Positions 53,490 through 62,064 of a stretch of 64,000 nucleotides of DNA are shown here, piece by piece. Made by a program: the position numbers and the translations under genes. The stretch is from the NCBI RefSeq assembly GCF_004000805.1, contig NZ_BILY01000016.1, positions 62,001-126,000 on the forward strand, in the 5' to 3' direction. Position 1 is the stretch's first letter; every line of letters starts with the position of its first letter. Below the pieces are notes generated by a model that worked only from the letters and a program-made list of their open reading frames with translations, did not search any database and had not been told where the DNA came from. Source of the stretch: Paenibacillus glycanilyticus NBRC 16618 (GTDB taxonomy: Bacteria; Bacillota; Bacilli; Paenibacillales; Paenibacillaceae).

Positions 53490-54443
53490 ATGAGGAGCAA
53501 AGCGCGCAAGATAGCGATCGTCGGGGTTGGCAACGTGGGTTCAAGCTGCGCGTATTCCCTTATCAATCAGTCGATATGCGACGAGATCATGCTAATCGGA
53601 CGAACTCCTGACAGAGCAGTGGCCCAAGCGCTCGATATGTCGCATGGCATGGAATTTATTCATTCCCGCACGAAGATTTATACCGGTACGTATGAGGATT
53701 GCTCGGATATGGACGTCGTTATTTTGTCCGCAGGCGGCTATCCGCCGAAAGGCCAGGACCGGATGGGCATGCTAAGCACGGTCGCAGATATCTATGGCGA
53801 TATCATTCCGCGGATTATGGGCAGCGGGTTTAACGGTATTTTTCTGGCGGCGGCTAATCCGGTTGACGTGGTTACTTATATCGTATGGAAACTGTCAGGT
53901 CTACCCCGAAGCCAGGTTATAGGTTCCGGCACATCCATTGACTCCGCCCGGCTCAAAACGCTGCTCTGCGAGCATTTCTCCGTCGACCCGCGCAGCGTGC
54001 ACGGCTACGTGCTGGGCGAACACGGGGAATCCCAATTCCCGGCGTGGTCGCATGTGACGATTGGCGGCAAGCCTATTCAAGATATTTTGAACCAGCATCC
54101 CGTCCGGTTCGGCCATCTCAAGCTGAATGAAATTGCCGAGCAGACCAAGAATGCAGGCTGGGAAATTTACACCCGCATGGGCTCCACCCATTACGGCATC
54201 GGCAATGCGCTTGCTTACATTACCCGCTCCGTTCTGTACGATGAACACCGTATCATCGCCGTCTCCTCTATCCTCGAGCAGGAATACAACCAGACGGGCG
54301 TTGCGGCAGGCGTTCCCGCCATCATTACCCGCAGCGGCGTCAAAGAAATTATTGAGCTTAATTTGACGCAGGAGGAGGATCGGCGGATGGATTTTTCATG
54401 CCGGATCATTCGCGGGGCAATTGAGCAGTTGAAGCTGGGATGA
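53490..54443 (+). CDS. L-lactate dehydrogenase-like 2-hydroxyacid dehydrogenase
   Basis: A 317-residue NAD-dependent enzyme of the lactate/malate dehydrogenase family. The Rossmann motif is IAIVGVGNVGSSCAYSLI; catalytic Arg-Asp/His: GTSIDSARLK and GEHGESQFPAWSHV. The substrate loop reads AGGYPPKGQDRMGML: where lactate dehydrogenases have Gln and malate dehydrogenases Arg, a Pro appears, so the true substrate may be another 2-oxo acid, as in hydroxyisocaproate dehydrogenases. The start at 53490 was chosen for AAGGGG about 10 bases upstream and the Rossmann distance; ATG 53484 is possible. Confidence 0.82.
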   Translation: MRSKARKIAIVGVGNVGSSCAYSLINQSICDEIMLIGRTPDRAVAQALDMSHGMEFIHSRTKIYTGTYEDCSDMDVVILSAGGYPPKGQDRMGMLSTVADIYGDIIPRIMGSGFNGIFLAAANPVDVVTYIVWKLSGLPRSQVIGSGTSIDSARLKTLLCEHFSVDPRSVHGYVLGEHGESQFPAWSHVTIGGKPIQDILNQHPVRFGHLKLNEIAEQTKNAGWEIYTRMGSTHYGIGNALAYITRSVLYDEHRIIAVSSILEQEYNQTGVAAGVPAIITRSGVKEIIELNLTQEEDRRMDFSCRIIRGAIEQLKLG

Positions 54444-54492
54444 TACAATGGAGGACATCATTCAATCTTAGTATCCGGGAGATAACCGTCCT

Positions 54493-54816
54493 ATGTCTTT
54501 GAACCAGCTAACTGATCAACAGCTGCAGGAAGCAATCGCGAGCGGAGGCTCCGTGCTTGTTCTGTACCGCAGCACCTTCTGCACCCCCTGCCATACGATT
54601 GCCGGACAGCTCGAGGCCGCCATCCCTTCTCTTCGCGGCGAAATGACGGTTGCTTCGGTCAATATCGATCTGTTCCCGCAGACAGCCGCTCCGCTTGAGC
54701 TGCGCGCCGTTCCCGCCATGGCCTTGTATAAGGATGGGGAACCGATTACGGTGATGCGTACTTTCGTGGCTTGCCAGTCGTTTATTCAAATTCTTAACCA
54801 TCGCATGAAACAATAG
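54493..54816 (+). CDS. Thioredoxin-family protein
   Basis: A 107-residue thioredoxin fold. Active site STFCTPCHTIA (Cys30, Cys33), cis-Pro in LRAVPAMALYKDGEPI. The CTPC pair instead of CGPC suggests an altered redox potential. It follows the dehydrogenase gene by 50 bases and may share its transcript. The argS promoter begins at the last codons. Confidence 0.85.
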   Translation: MSLNQLTDQQLQEAIASGGSVLVLYRSTFCTPCHTIAGQLEAAIPSLRGEMTVASVNIDLFPQTAAPLELRAVPAMALYKDGEPITVMRTFVACQSFIQILNHRMKQ

Positions 54817-54817
54817 A

Positions 54818-54846
54818 TTGATTATTCAGATAACATCAAGTATGAT
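54818..54846 (+). promoter_or_regulatory. SigA-type promoter of the T-box/argS unit
   Basis: TTGATT (54818-54823), 17-base spacer, TATGAT (54841-54846), directly ahead of the T-box leader. Confidence 0.7.
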
Positions 54847-54852
54847 GGTCGT

Positions 54853-55117
54853 TATATAACATCGAGGAACGGGACAGTAGCAAGGGCGATGACCATGAGC
54901 AGCGAGCCGGGGTGGTGAAAGCCGGCGATGGCACCTTTTGCGAAGAGGACCCGGGAGATGGCTCGCCGAACCTTTATTCAGTAGGCCTGCCCGGTTCAGA
55001 ACCGTTACAACGGCGAGATGCTTCCAGCAGCGCGATTATTTCACATTTCCGCCTGCCTGCAAGCAACAAGAGTGGCACCGCGGGATAAACCCCCGTCTCT
55101 TACGAGACGGGGGTTTT
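54853..55117 (+). ncRNA. T-box riboswitch leader of argS
   Basis: A tRNA-sensing leader. Stem I elements: GACAGTAG (about 54873), then AGCGAGCCGGGGTGGTGAAA (54901-54920) with following AGCC, the conserved distal region. The CCGTTACAACGG hairpin (stem III) and the T-box sequence AACAAGAGTGGCACCGCGG (55065-55083) follow, then the terminator stem CCCCCGTCTC / GAGACGGGGG (55090-55113) with T run. Uncharged tRNA-Arg would favour the antiterminator. A CGC at 54964-54966 is a candidate specifier, not certain. Confidence 0.92.
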
Positions 55118-55157
55118 ATGTTTTATTTTGACCACCATTTTTCGGGAGGCTTGCCTT

Positions 55158-56852
55158 ATGTTAAAAGAAATGATTGCCGCCAGCCTGGCGGAACACTGCT
55201 CTTTATCGATCCAGCAAATTGCGGAGCTTCTGGAGTTTCCGCCTAACGAGCAGCTTGGCGACGTTGCTTTCCCCTGCTTTGCCTTATCGAAGCTGATGAA
55301 GCAAAGCCCGGCGCTAATCGCCGGACAACTGGCGGCTTCCCTGCCGGAGAGCAGCCGGTGGACGATATCCGCTGCCGGTCCCTACCTGAACTTCAAGTTC
55401 AACCGTGCCGCGGTAATCGAACAATTCGCACGGAATGGCGGAGCGCAAATACCGCAGATTGGCGGAGGCAAACGCGTTATTATCGACATGTCCTCCCCCA
55501 ATATCGCCAAGCCGTTTGGCATCGGGCATCTGCGCTCGACGATGATTGGCAACGCCCTTTACAACTTGCTCCGCAAGGTGGGCTACGATACGGTTAACGT
55601 TAATCATCTTGGCGACTGGGGAACCCAATTCGGCAAAATGATTACGGCTTACCTGAAATGGGGAGACCCCGCCGACAAAGCTGGAGATCCCATTAAAGCC
55701 TACCTCGAGCTATATGTCCGTTTCCATGAGGAAGCTGAGCTCCAGCCGGAGCTGGAGTCGGAAGCACGGGAATGGTTCGTCAAGCTGGAGAGCGGCGACC
55801 CGGAAGCCAACCGCTTTTGGCGAATGTTTATCGAGGACAGTCTAGCCGCCTTCAACAAGCTGTACGACCGCCTCGGCGTAGCTTTCGACCATTACCTTGG
55901 CGAAAGCTTCTATAACGACAAGATGGATGCGGTAGTTGATCAACTGACCCGTCAAGGCTTGCTCCAGGAGAGCAATGGCGCGTTAGTTGTGCGGCTGGAG
56001 GAAGAAGGACTTCCGCCTTGCATCATCAAAAAATCCGACGGCTCCTCGATCTACGCCACGCGCGATCTAGCCACCGCGATCTACCGGCACGATCAGATGT
56101 TGGGCAATGAGCTGCTGTATGTGGTTGGCGCGGAGCAATCCTTGCATTTCCGCCAGTTATTCCTGGTGCTCGAGCGGATGGGCTTCGATTGGGCGAAAGA
56201 TTGCAAGCATATCCCGTTTGGCCTGATGCTGATGGACGGGCAAAAAATGTCTACCCGCAGAGGAAAGGTCGTCTTCCTGGAGGATGTTCTGGATGAAGCG
56301 GCAGCTCATGCTCTTCGCATTATCGAGGACAAGAACCCTGCTCTCGCCGGTAAAGCCGAGGTTGCGGAAGCCGTTGGCGTTGGCGCCGTTATCTTTGGCG
56401 ACTTGCTCCACTCGCGGCTCCATGAAGTAAACTTCTCGCTCGAGGACGTCGTTAACTTCGAAGGCGAGACGGGGCCTTACGTGCAATATACTTATGCAAG
56501 AACGCAAAGCTTGCTGCGCAAGGCGGGCAGCAGCGCTCCTGCAGAACCCGGTGGATATGCGGATGCTGCCGATTACCGCTATGCCGAAAGCGACCCATCC
56601 TGGCAGCTGGCGAAGGCCTTGATGCGCTATCCGGATGCGCTTGCGCAAGCCGCGCAGCGTTATGAGCCTTCCGTTGCCGCCCGTTATCTGATCGAGCTCG
56701 CCCAGACGTTTAACCGGTTCTATCACCACGAGAAGATCATTACCGGCAATCCGGCCGAACAAGCCGCGAAGCTGGCGCTTGTCCGCATGACGGCCGATAC
56801 TCTCGAAGACGGATTAAAGCTGCTGGGAGTCAAAGCGCTGAAGGAAATGTGA
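55158..56852 (+). CDS. argS: Arginyl-tRNA synthetase
   Basis: A 564-residue class I synthetase charging tRNA-Arg. The N-terminal additional domain precedes the signature MSSPNIAKPFGIGHLRST (HIGH equivalent at residues 121-124); ISTRRG-type KMSTRRGKVVFLEDVLDEA is the KMSKS loop, and a helical anticodon domain follows (LIELAQTFNRFYHHEKI). GGGAGG lies 9 bases before ATG 55158; an upstream ATG at 55128 is not favoured. Behind a T-box leader, so it is induced by uncharged tRNA-Arg. Such T-box control of argS is less common than for other synthetases and may mark a second, inducible copy. Confidence 0.95.
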   Translation: MLKEMIAASLAEHCSLSIQQIAELLEFPPNEQLGDVAFPCFALSKLMKQSPALIAGQLAASLPESSRWTISAAGPYLNFKFNRAAVIEQFARNGGAQIPQIGGGKRVIIDMSSPNIAKPFGIGHLRSTMIGNALYNLLRKVGYDTVNVNHLGDWGTQFGKMITAYLKWGDPADKAGDPIKAYLELYVRFHEEAELQPELESEAREWFVKLESGDPEANRFWRMFIEDSLAAFNKLYDRLGVAFDHYLGESFYNDKMDAVVDQLTRQGLLQESNGALVVRLEEEGLPPCIIKKSDGSSIYATRDLATAIYRHDQMLGNELLYVVGAEQSLHFRQLFLVLERMGFDWAKDCKHIPFGLMLMDGQKMSTRRGKVVFLEDVLDEAAAHALRIIEDKNPALAGKAEVAEAVGVGAVIFGDLLHSRLHEVNFSLEDVVNFEGETGPYVQYTYARTQSLLRKAGSSAPAEPGGYADAADYRYAESDPSWQLAKALMRYPDALAQAAQRYEPSVAARYLIELAQTFNRFYHHEKIITGNPAEQAAKLALVRMTADTLEDGLKLLGVKALKEM

Positions 56853-56853
56853 T

Positions 56854-56901
56854 GCGCAAAGGGGCAGCCGCTTATTGATTGCGGACTGCCCCTTCGCTTT
56901 T
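56854..56901. terminator. Bidirectional terminator between argS and the NUDIX gene
   Basis: GCGCAAAGGGGCAGCCGC / GCGGACTGCCCCTTCGC stem with flanking T and A tracts. Confidence 0.85.
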
Positions 56902-56903
56902 GA

Positions 56904-57392
56904 TCATAGCTTGCTCTGCTTGCTTTGCTGGATATCGTATTCCTCTGCATAATTGCGGTACTCTGCACCACGGCAATAGTTGATGATATCCTCTTGAATC
57001 TCCGGATACAGCACAATGGCAGGCAGCTCCGAAATCGGGATCCATTTGACTCCAATCTGAGTGGAATCAGGAATATCAGGGAATTGGGGGGATGAACCTT
57101 TTTTCAGCTTGCATGCAAATGTAACCCCTACCGAATGCGTATCTCCGTAAATGTAATTATTTTTTACCGGCTGATATTCGTAAACAAACGCTACGGGACC
57201 AACTTCCACCTCAACGCAAGCCTCTTCCATAGCTTCCCGTTTCGCGGCTTCCACGAGCGTCTCCCCGGGTTCAACGCCGCCCGCCGGCAGATTATAATGC
57301 ACGCCTTCGTCATTGTCGTTCTTGAACTCGATCAATAGAATCGCGTCGTTCTCCACAATTAATGCGCATGCCCGAAGACGAATTTTCTCCAA
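56904..57392 (-). CDS. NUDIX hydrolase
   Basis: A 162-residue nucleoside-diphosphate-type hydrolase. The Nudix box reads GGVEPGETLVEAAKREAMEE, matching G-x5-E-x7-REUxEE; the following Gly of the motif is Cys (EEACVEV). Beta strands around YNLPAGG and VGVKWIPISELP complete the fold. Substrate not inferable. Starts at ATG 57392, convergent with argS. Confidence 0.88.
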   Translation of the reverse strand: MEKIRLRACALIVENDAILLIEFKNDNDEGVHYNLPAGGVEPGETLVEAAKREAMEEACVEVEVGPVAFVYEYQPVKNNYIYGDTHSVGVTFACKLKKGSSPQFPDIPDSTQIGVKWIPISELPAIVLYPEIQEDIINYCRGAEYRNYAEEYDIQQSKQSKL

Positions 57393-57413
57393 GGTATCCC
57401 CTGCCTTCGATTA

Positions 57414-57734
57414 TTATTGTTCCACTTGTTTGACCGGGACTTTAATAGGTTCATCGAAGCTGGAAACGATATGTATGATGTTGAAGAGTAGAACGAGATG
57501 AATCAGCATCAACAGCTTAAATACGATGGGGTATTTTTTTTGTATAAATCGAATACATAAGCATACAGCCAATGCTATTACAGCTCCTACAATCATCATG
57601 ACTTTAATAAAGGTAAAATTAATTTGAAATAAATAGGATATAAAGGTTGAAATCCAGGTATAGCTTTGCATCCAATAAATAAAGAACAGCAAGATGTAAA
57701 ACAAAATATTAGTCAGTAATTTAATAACGCGCAT
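57414..57734 (-). CDS. Small membrane protein, unknown
   Basis: About 106 residues with three hydrophobic segments (LLTNILFYILLFFIYWMQ; VMMIVGAVIALAVCLCIRFI; LLMLIHLVLLFNIIHIV) and a basic end. Codon use is AT-rich compared with its neighbours. Not recognised. The start is uncertain: ATG 57734 has GAGGGT very close; TTG 57770 has no ribosome site. It lies just upstream of the NUDIX gene on the same strand and may share its transcript. Confidence 0.55.
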   Translation of the reverse strand: MRVIKLLTNILFYILLFFIYWMQSYTWISTFISYLFQINFTFIKVMMIVGAVIALAVCLCIRFIQKKYPIVFKLLMLIHLVLLFNIIHIVSSFDEPIKVPVKQVEQ

Positions 57735-57833
57735 CGCACCCTCAATACTAAAAGCTTCTAACAGCCGCAATTACCATTATAGCTGTTCCAGATCTTCCAG
57801 CGCTCCATATTCTTTTCCTCAACGCAACTTTCC

Positions 57834-58238
57834 TTGTTCCAATTCGTTGATTCTGTTGCAAATGGCCGCTATACCCACATAAGCGCTGTCTACCATGCTT
57901 CAGAACAATCCATTACGCTGAAGCGCAGCATATCGGATGGATGGCTGCAATTTCCACAAACCGTCCTGGCAGATAACTTCATCAATAGGGTTCAGGAGCT
58001 TGAATTGTTGAAACTGAAACCCGCAGGCGGCGATCACCGGTATGTAAAGCTTGAATTGGATCCGTTATTCGCGAGTTATGCGATGAAGAATGAGTCAAAC
58101 TTTGGCGTTAATGAAAAAGGCGTCTACCCCATTGGAGATAATCAGCTCCCGGTGACGGCAACCCGCCTGATCGTATGTGCGCCGCAGTCTCTAGATAGAA
58201 TGTCCGTGTGCGAGGATCAGATCAATTATTACTTTTAA
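57834..58238 (+). CDS. Hypothetical protein, unknown
   Basis: 134 residues from TTG 57834 (VDSVANGRYTHISAVYHASE ... LIVCAPQSLDRMSVCEDQIN). The frame stays open to 57783 without a better start and no ribosome site is visible, so the gene may be 5'-truncated or shorter. Composition is protein-like (aromatic and charged residues alternate as in a beta-rich fold). No family recognised. Confidence 0.4.
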   Translation: MFQFVDSVANGRYTHISAVYHASEQSITLKRSISDGWLQFPQTVLADNFINRVQELELLKLKPAGGDHRYVKLELDPLFASYAMKNESNFGVNEKGVYPIGDNQLPVTATRLIVCAPQSLDRMSVCEDQINYYF

Positions 58239-58293
58239 CATCGTGGAAGGCGGAGCATTAGAATAAATATCGTTTAGTAATAGGCAAAACGAC

Positions 58294-58360
58294 AAACGGC
58301 TTCTGCCCAGGTGAATCGCCGTCCTTGAGGACAATGGTTCACTCTTGGCAGAAGCCGTTT
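58294..58360. terminator. Terminator hairpin
   Basis: AAACGGCTTCTGCC / GGCAGAAGCCGTTT (58294-58307 and 58347-58360) with inner pairing. It serves the convergent genes on both sides. Confidence 0.8.
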
Positions 58361-58376
58361 CATCATTTTAGAAAGC

Positions 58377-58664
58377 TTAAGCTCTCATGGAAGCAGGAAT
58401 AAAATCATGCTCATTCACTTGACGGTCGAACAGCTCTGCATTTTTCTCAAAGCAGCCGCAGTAGTAGTCTTTCATGCACAGCGGGCATGGAACGTTGAGC
58501 AGACGCGTTACGCCTGTCAGATGCCACTCTGGCTTGTTGCTGTAGAAAAGTCTTGCTCTGGAGCCGTCGGCAAGCGTCATAATGTACTGGAATAAACCGG
58601 ATTTCAAGTCTTTGTCCGCTAAGGTTACGCTCTTAATTTGAAGTTTCGAATTCAAGATCTTCAC
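58377..58664 (-). CDS. Small Cys-rich protein, unknown
   Basis: 95 residues from GTG 58664, or about 92 from TTG 58655, which has AAGGGTGA at a better distance. A beta-like front half (LQIKSVTLADKDLKSGLFQY) is followed by NVPCPLCMKDYYCGCF, a CxxC...CxC cluster likely to bind zinc. Not recognised as a named family. It has a near-consensus promoter 28 bases upstream and its own terminator, so it is probably a real, well-expressed gene. Confidence 0.65.
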   Translation of the reverse strand: MKILNSKLQIKSVTLADKDLKSGLFQYIMTLADGSRARLFYSNKPEWHLTGVTRLLNVPCPLCMKDYYCGCFEKNAELFDRQVNEHDFIPASMRA

Positions 58665-58692
58665 CCTTACTATTCGTATTCAAGCTTGTGTA

Positions 58693-58721
58693 ATAATACC
58701 CTTTATAGCGCATGAAGTCAA
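58693..58721 (-). promoter_or_regulatory. SigA-type promoter of the Cys-rich small gene
   Basis: Minus strand: TTGACT (58716-58721), 17-base spacer, TATTAT (58693-58698). Confidence 0.75.
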
Positions 58722-58838
58722 TATTTGCGGCATGGGATGCGGCTCTGACGCCTACTGTACTTATTTTTGTAACAGTTCGCGAATTAGGGTATAATCAAGG
58801 TTGCACATACTTACATGCACAGGAGGTGCACCGCACTC

Positions 58839-59855
58839 ATGATCAAACTGGGTATTCTCGACCAGTCACATATTAACGAAGGACAGAATGCGGCTTCCAC
58901 GCTGGCGGACACGACCCGTCTGGCACAAGAAGCGGAAAGACTGGGATACGGCCGTTACTGGATCTCCGAGCATCATGCCGGCAAAATGTTATCCTTCTCC
59001 AGCCCGGAGATTCTGATCGCCCATCTGGCTGCGGCAACCTCGCGCATCCGCGTAGGCTCCGGCGGCATTATGCTGCCGCATTACAGCTCCTACAAGGTTG
59101 CCGAGAACTTCAAGCTGCTCGAAGCTCTGCACCCAGGCCGCATCGATGTTGGCCTCGGCCGTGCCCCCGGCGGCATGCCAACGGCGACCCGTGCGCTTCA
59201 GGAAAACAAGTTTGTGGATATTAACAAGTATCCACAGCAAATTATCGATTTAATCGGTTACCTCCGGGGAAAAATGCCGGAAGGCCATCCTTTTGCCGGA
59301 TTGCATGCCGCTCCTTCCATCGAGCAGGTACCCGAGGTCTGGCTGCTTGGCTCGAGCTACGAGAGCGCCCGTATTGCCGCGCAGCTTGGAACGAACTACG
59401 CGTTTGCGCAGTTTTTCGGTACGCCGGGCGGCGAGACCGCGATGAAGCATTACCATGAGAACTTCGAGCCGTCCGTGCTGTACGACAAGCCGCATTCGAT
59501 GATCGCCGTGCTGGCTATCTGCGCGGATACGGAGGAAGAGGCTAACGAGCTTGCGCTCAGCACGGATCTATTCTTCCTTCTGCTGGAGAACGGCATAGAC
59601 CAGCTCAGCTTCCCTTCCGTAAAAACGGCTTACGATTATCCGTATACGGAGTCCGACCTGTACCGGATTAACCGGGCTCGCGAGCGGAGAGTTATCGGCA
59701 CGCCGGAACAGGTCAAAGCCGGCATCCTGAAGATGGCCGAGCAATACCAGGCCGATGAAGTGCTTGTCATGAGCTCGATCCACAACTTCGAAGCTCGCAA
59801 GAAGTCGTACCGATTGATTGCCGAGGCGTTTGAGCTGCAGGGCGAAATGGCGTAA
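58839..59855 (+). CDS. LLM-class flavin-dependent oxidoreductase
   Basis: A 338-residue luciferase-like monooxygenase (TIM barrel using reduced flavin). Features: KLGILDQSHINEGQNAAST start, GYGRYWISEHHAG, RIRVGSGGIMLPHYSSYKVA, PGRIDVGLGRAPGG, and VWLLGSSYESARIAAQLG. It belongs to the MsnO8-type group with no fixed substrate. AGGAGGTG precedes ATG 58839 by 10 bases. Monocistronic; a family C repeat element follows. Confidence 0.92.
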   Translation: MIKLGILDQSHINEGQNAASTLADTTRLAQEAERLGYGRYWISEHHAGKMLSFSSPEILIAHLAAATSRIRVGSGGIMLPHYSSYKVAENFKLLEALHPGRIDVGLGRAPGGMPTATRALQENKFVDINKYPQQIIDLIGYLRGKMPEGHPFAGLHAAPSIEQVPEVWLLGSSYESARIAAQLGTNYAFAQFFGTPGGETAMKHYHENFEPSVLYDKPHSMIAVLAICADTEEEANELALSTDLFFLLLENGIDQLSFPSVKTAYDYPYTESDLYRINRARERRVIGTPEQVKAGILKMAEQYQADEVLVMSSIHNFEARKKSYRLIAEAFELQGEMA

Positions 59856-59918
59856 CGATTGAGCAATTGCATGGAGCGGTTGCTATGAACAGCTCCATAC
59901 GAGCGGCCTAGTTGCTTC

Positions 59919-60107
59919 TTACGTTGGATTCAATCCAATAAAATAACCAAAAAAAGAGGCGAATAGAGGCTACGTTGGATTCTGTCCAGCGTAATGCGCT
60001 CCATTCGCCTCTTTGCTTCAAAAACAGCCGATTTTAATGGACGAAATCCAACGTAGGAACCGTTCAACCATTTTTCGGCTTATTTCATTGGAAAAAATCC
60101 ATTGTAG
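59919..60107. repeat. Intergenic four-unit element, family C
   Basis: Four 25-bp units beginning CTACGTTGGATT or similar: forward 59919 and 59970, reverse 60032 and 60083; spacings 51, 62, 51. A separate perfect 12-bp pair AAAGAGGCGAAT / ATTCGCCTCTTT (59953-59964 and 60003-60014) encloses the second unit. CAAAAACAGCCG lies before the third. It fills the 380-base gap between the LLM gene and the SDR gene. Confidence 0.85.
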
Positions 60108-60234
60108 CACATACGAGCTTCCTTGGACTGATCGAAGGCGGCACATACGGCTTCTTTGGACTTTATGGGAAGCGGCACTGGGCAGCCCCTCCAGGCTGAG
60201 TATGCGTTTCTCCAGCAGAAGCGGCAGTCCCGAG

Positions 60235-60981
60235 TTACTCCTCGTAAATCATTTTCCGCGTCATGCCGCCGTCGACTACGAGATTGATGCCGGTCACGAA
60301 ATCATTCTCCGGATCCGTCAAATAGAAGCACGCGCGCACGATATCATCGGGTCTGCCCACTCGTCCGGCCGGATGCTGCGTATGATCCTTCCCCCTCAGC
60401 GCCTCGTAATCGCCGTTCTCGATCCAGCCCGGGCTGATCGCATTGACTTGTACATGATCCGGTCCTAAGGATACGGCCAGCGCATGCGTCAACGCGACGA
60501 TGCCGCCTTTGGAAGCCGCATACGCCTCGGAATTCGGCTCGGACATCAACGCCCTCGTGGAGGCCAGATTTACAATCGAGCCTCCCCCGCTTACTCGCAT
60601 GCGTTTGCCCGCTTCTTTCGCGCAGAGAAAGGTTCCCCGCAGGTTAGTGTTGAGCACGTAATCCCACTCGTCCAAGCTCAGGTCAAAGGGCGATTTCCAC
60701 TTCCCCAAGCCCGCATTGTTGATTAAAACGTCGATTCGCCCGTACTGCTCGTCAATTGCCGCAAACGCGGCTTCAATCTCCTCCGGGCGGCTAATATCTA
60801 CCGTAAAACCAATGGCATGACCGCCTGCCTCAACAATACGGTCCACCGTCTGCTTCACCAGCTCGGCATCGCGGTCGACGGCCGCAACCCGGGCTCCCGC
60901 GGCTGCGTAAGCAACGGCCAGCGCCGCGCCGATTCCCTTGCCCGCACCCGTTATAACAGCAACTTTCCCTTCATATTTCAT
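60235..60981 (-). CDS. SDR-family oxidoreductase
   Basis: A 248-residue short-chain dehydrogenase. NAD(P)-binding TGAGKGIGAALA near the N-terminus, NNAG in VLINNAGLGKW, catalytic Ser in STRALMSEPNS region, and Tyr/Lys in SEAYAASKGGIVALTHA. AVDRDAELV suggests NAD preference (acidic residue after strand 2). GGGAG precedes ATG 60981; a longer frame to 61017 would overlap alkA. Substrate unknown; glucose-1-dehydrogenase-like proteins are close in layout. Confidence 0.9.
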   Translation of the reverse strand: MKYEGKVAVITGAGKGIGAALAVAYAAAGARVAAVDRDAELVKQTVDRIVEAGGHAIGFTVDISRPEEIEAAFAAIDEQYGRIDVLINNAGLGKWKSPFDLSLDEWDYVLNTNLRGTFLCAKEAGKRMRVSGGGSIVNLASTRALMSEPNSEAYAASKGGIVALTHALAVSLGPDHVQVNAISPGWIENGDYEALRGKDHTQHPAGRVGRPDDIVRACFYLTDPENDFVTGINLVVDGGMTRKMIYEE

Positions 60982-60998
60982 CCTATCCGACTCCCTTC

Positions 60999-61913
60999 TT
61001 AGTATAATATCCGCCATAAATAAAATGTCGCGTAGGATTCCCAGCCCCTCCAGCCTTCCGCCATTCGCCTGATCTCGCTGATGGCCGGCTTCGCCTCACT
61101 GCCCGTCAAGGCTTTAATCGAATTATGAAGACCCACATCCGCGATCGGAAAAGCATTCGGCAAGCGCAGACAACGCATAAGCACGTAATTAGCCGTCCAA
61201 GGTCCAATGCCGCGGATTCCCGTCAACTGCTTTTCGATTGCCGCAAAATCACCAAGCGCAAGCAGGCTTTGCTTGTCTAAAGAGCCTTCTGCCATAAGCT
61301 TGGCTACGCCGATAAGATACTCGGATTTTTTGCCCGTCATTTGCATGGACGCCATATCTTCCGGCTTTAACGCCGCAATGATCCCGGGAACCGGAAACTG
61401 CCAGAACGTCCTGCCCTCTCGCACTACGCTTTGCCCGTAAGCCTCCACGAAGCGCCGCTTGAGCGTATAAGCAAAAGCCAGATTAATCTGCTGCCCGATA
61501 ATTCCCCAGCATAACGCCTCGAACAAATCCGAAATTCCGACGCTTCGCAAGCCATGAAAACGTCCAATCGTATGAACCAGCAGCGGGTCCTTCTCCGCCA
61601 TTTCGTAAAAAGGCAGCAAATCCGTATCGAAATCAAACCACTCGCGGATGTAAGCTTCGATCCCACGCTGCCGTTCATCGCTAACCCGTTCCTCGCCAAT
61701 GACCCGCACAAGCAGTCCGCCATTGCCGGACTCCCGGATCTCAACCGCCGCGGGTTCTTCCCCGCTGCCTGAAGGAATAAGCCGGTAAACGGTATCCCCT
61801 TCCACCTGATACAGCGGCTCGTTTGCCGATCTTCGCAAATAATTGACCGTCTCTTTATAACTGAAGGGCTCCGGCGTTTCAATATGCAGCAGCACTGATT
61901 CCGTCATGGACAT
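60999..61913 (-). CDS. alkA: DNA-3-methyladenine glycosylase II
   Basis: A 304-residue AlkA-type base-excision enzyme removing alkylated purines. The N-terminal AlkA domain (YKETVNYLRRSANEPLYQVE) is followed by the HhH-GPD core: IGQQINLAFAYTLKRR, the helix-hairpin-helix LTGIRGIGPWTANYVLMRCL and catalytic Asp in FPIADVGLHNSI. It is divergent from adaA with a 150-base region that carries an Ada-box-like sequence, so alkylation-inducible control is likely. The SDR gene follows by 17 bases. Confidence 0.93.
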   Translation of the reverse strand: MSMTESVLLHIETPEPFSYKETVNYLRRSANEPLYQVEGDTVYRLIPSGSGEEPAAVEIRESGNGGLLVRVIGEERVSDERQRGIEAYIREWFDFDTDLLPFYEMAEKDPLLVHTIGRFHGLRSVGISDLFEALCWGIIGQQINLAFAYTLKRRFVEAYGQSVVREGRTFWQFPVPGIIAALKPEDMASMQMTGKKSEYLIGVAKLMAEGSLDKQSLLALGDFAAIEKQLTGIRGIGPWTANYVLMRCLRLPNAFPIADVGLHNSIKALTGSEAKPAISEIRRMAEGWRGWESYATFYLWRILY

Positions 61914-61993
61914 CCTTCCCTTTTTCTCTATTCTTCTTACATTCTACTCCATTCATTGAACCACACCAAATCGCTCCGCCGCTTTCGTAATCT

Positions 61994-62044
61994 TGCGCTT
62001 TCATTCGTGCCCGCTTACGGTTTGAGGCTTAATCAAGGTATACT
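61994..62044 (+). promoter_or_regulatory. adaA promoter region with Ada-box-like sequence
   Basis: TATACT (62039-62044) is a good -10 for adaA but no -35 lies 16-18 bases before it, as in activator-dependent promoters. TGCGCTTT (61994-62001) is the complement of AAAGCGCA, the Escherichia coli Ada box, and could serve both directions. Confidence 0.45.
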
Positions 62045-62064
62045 AAACCTGGAGGTGAGCGAAA

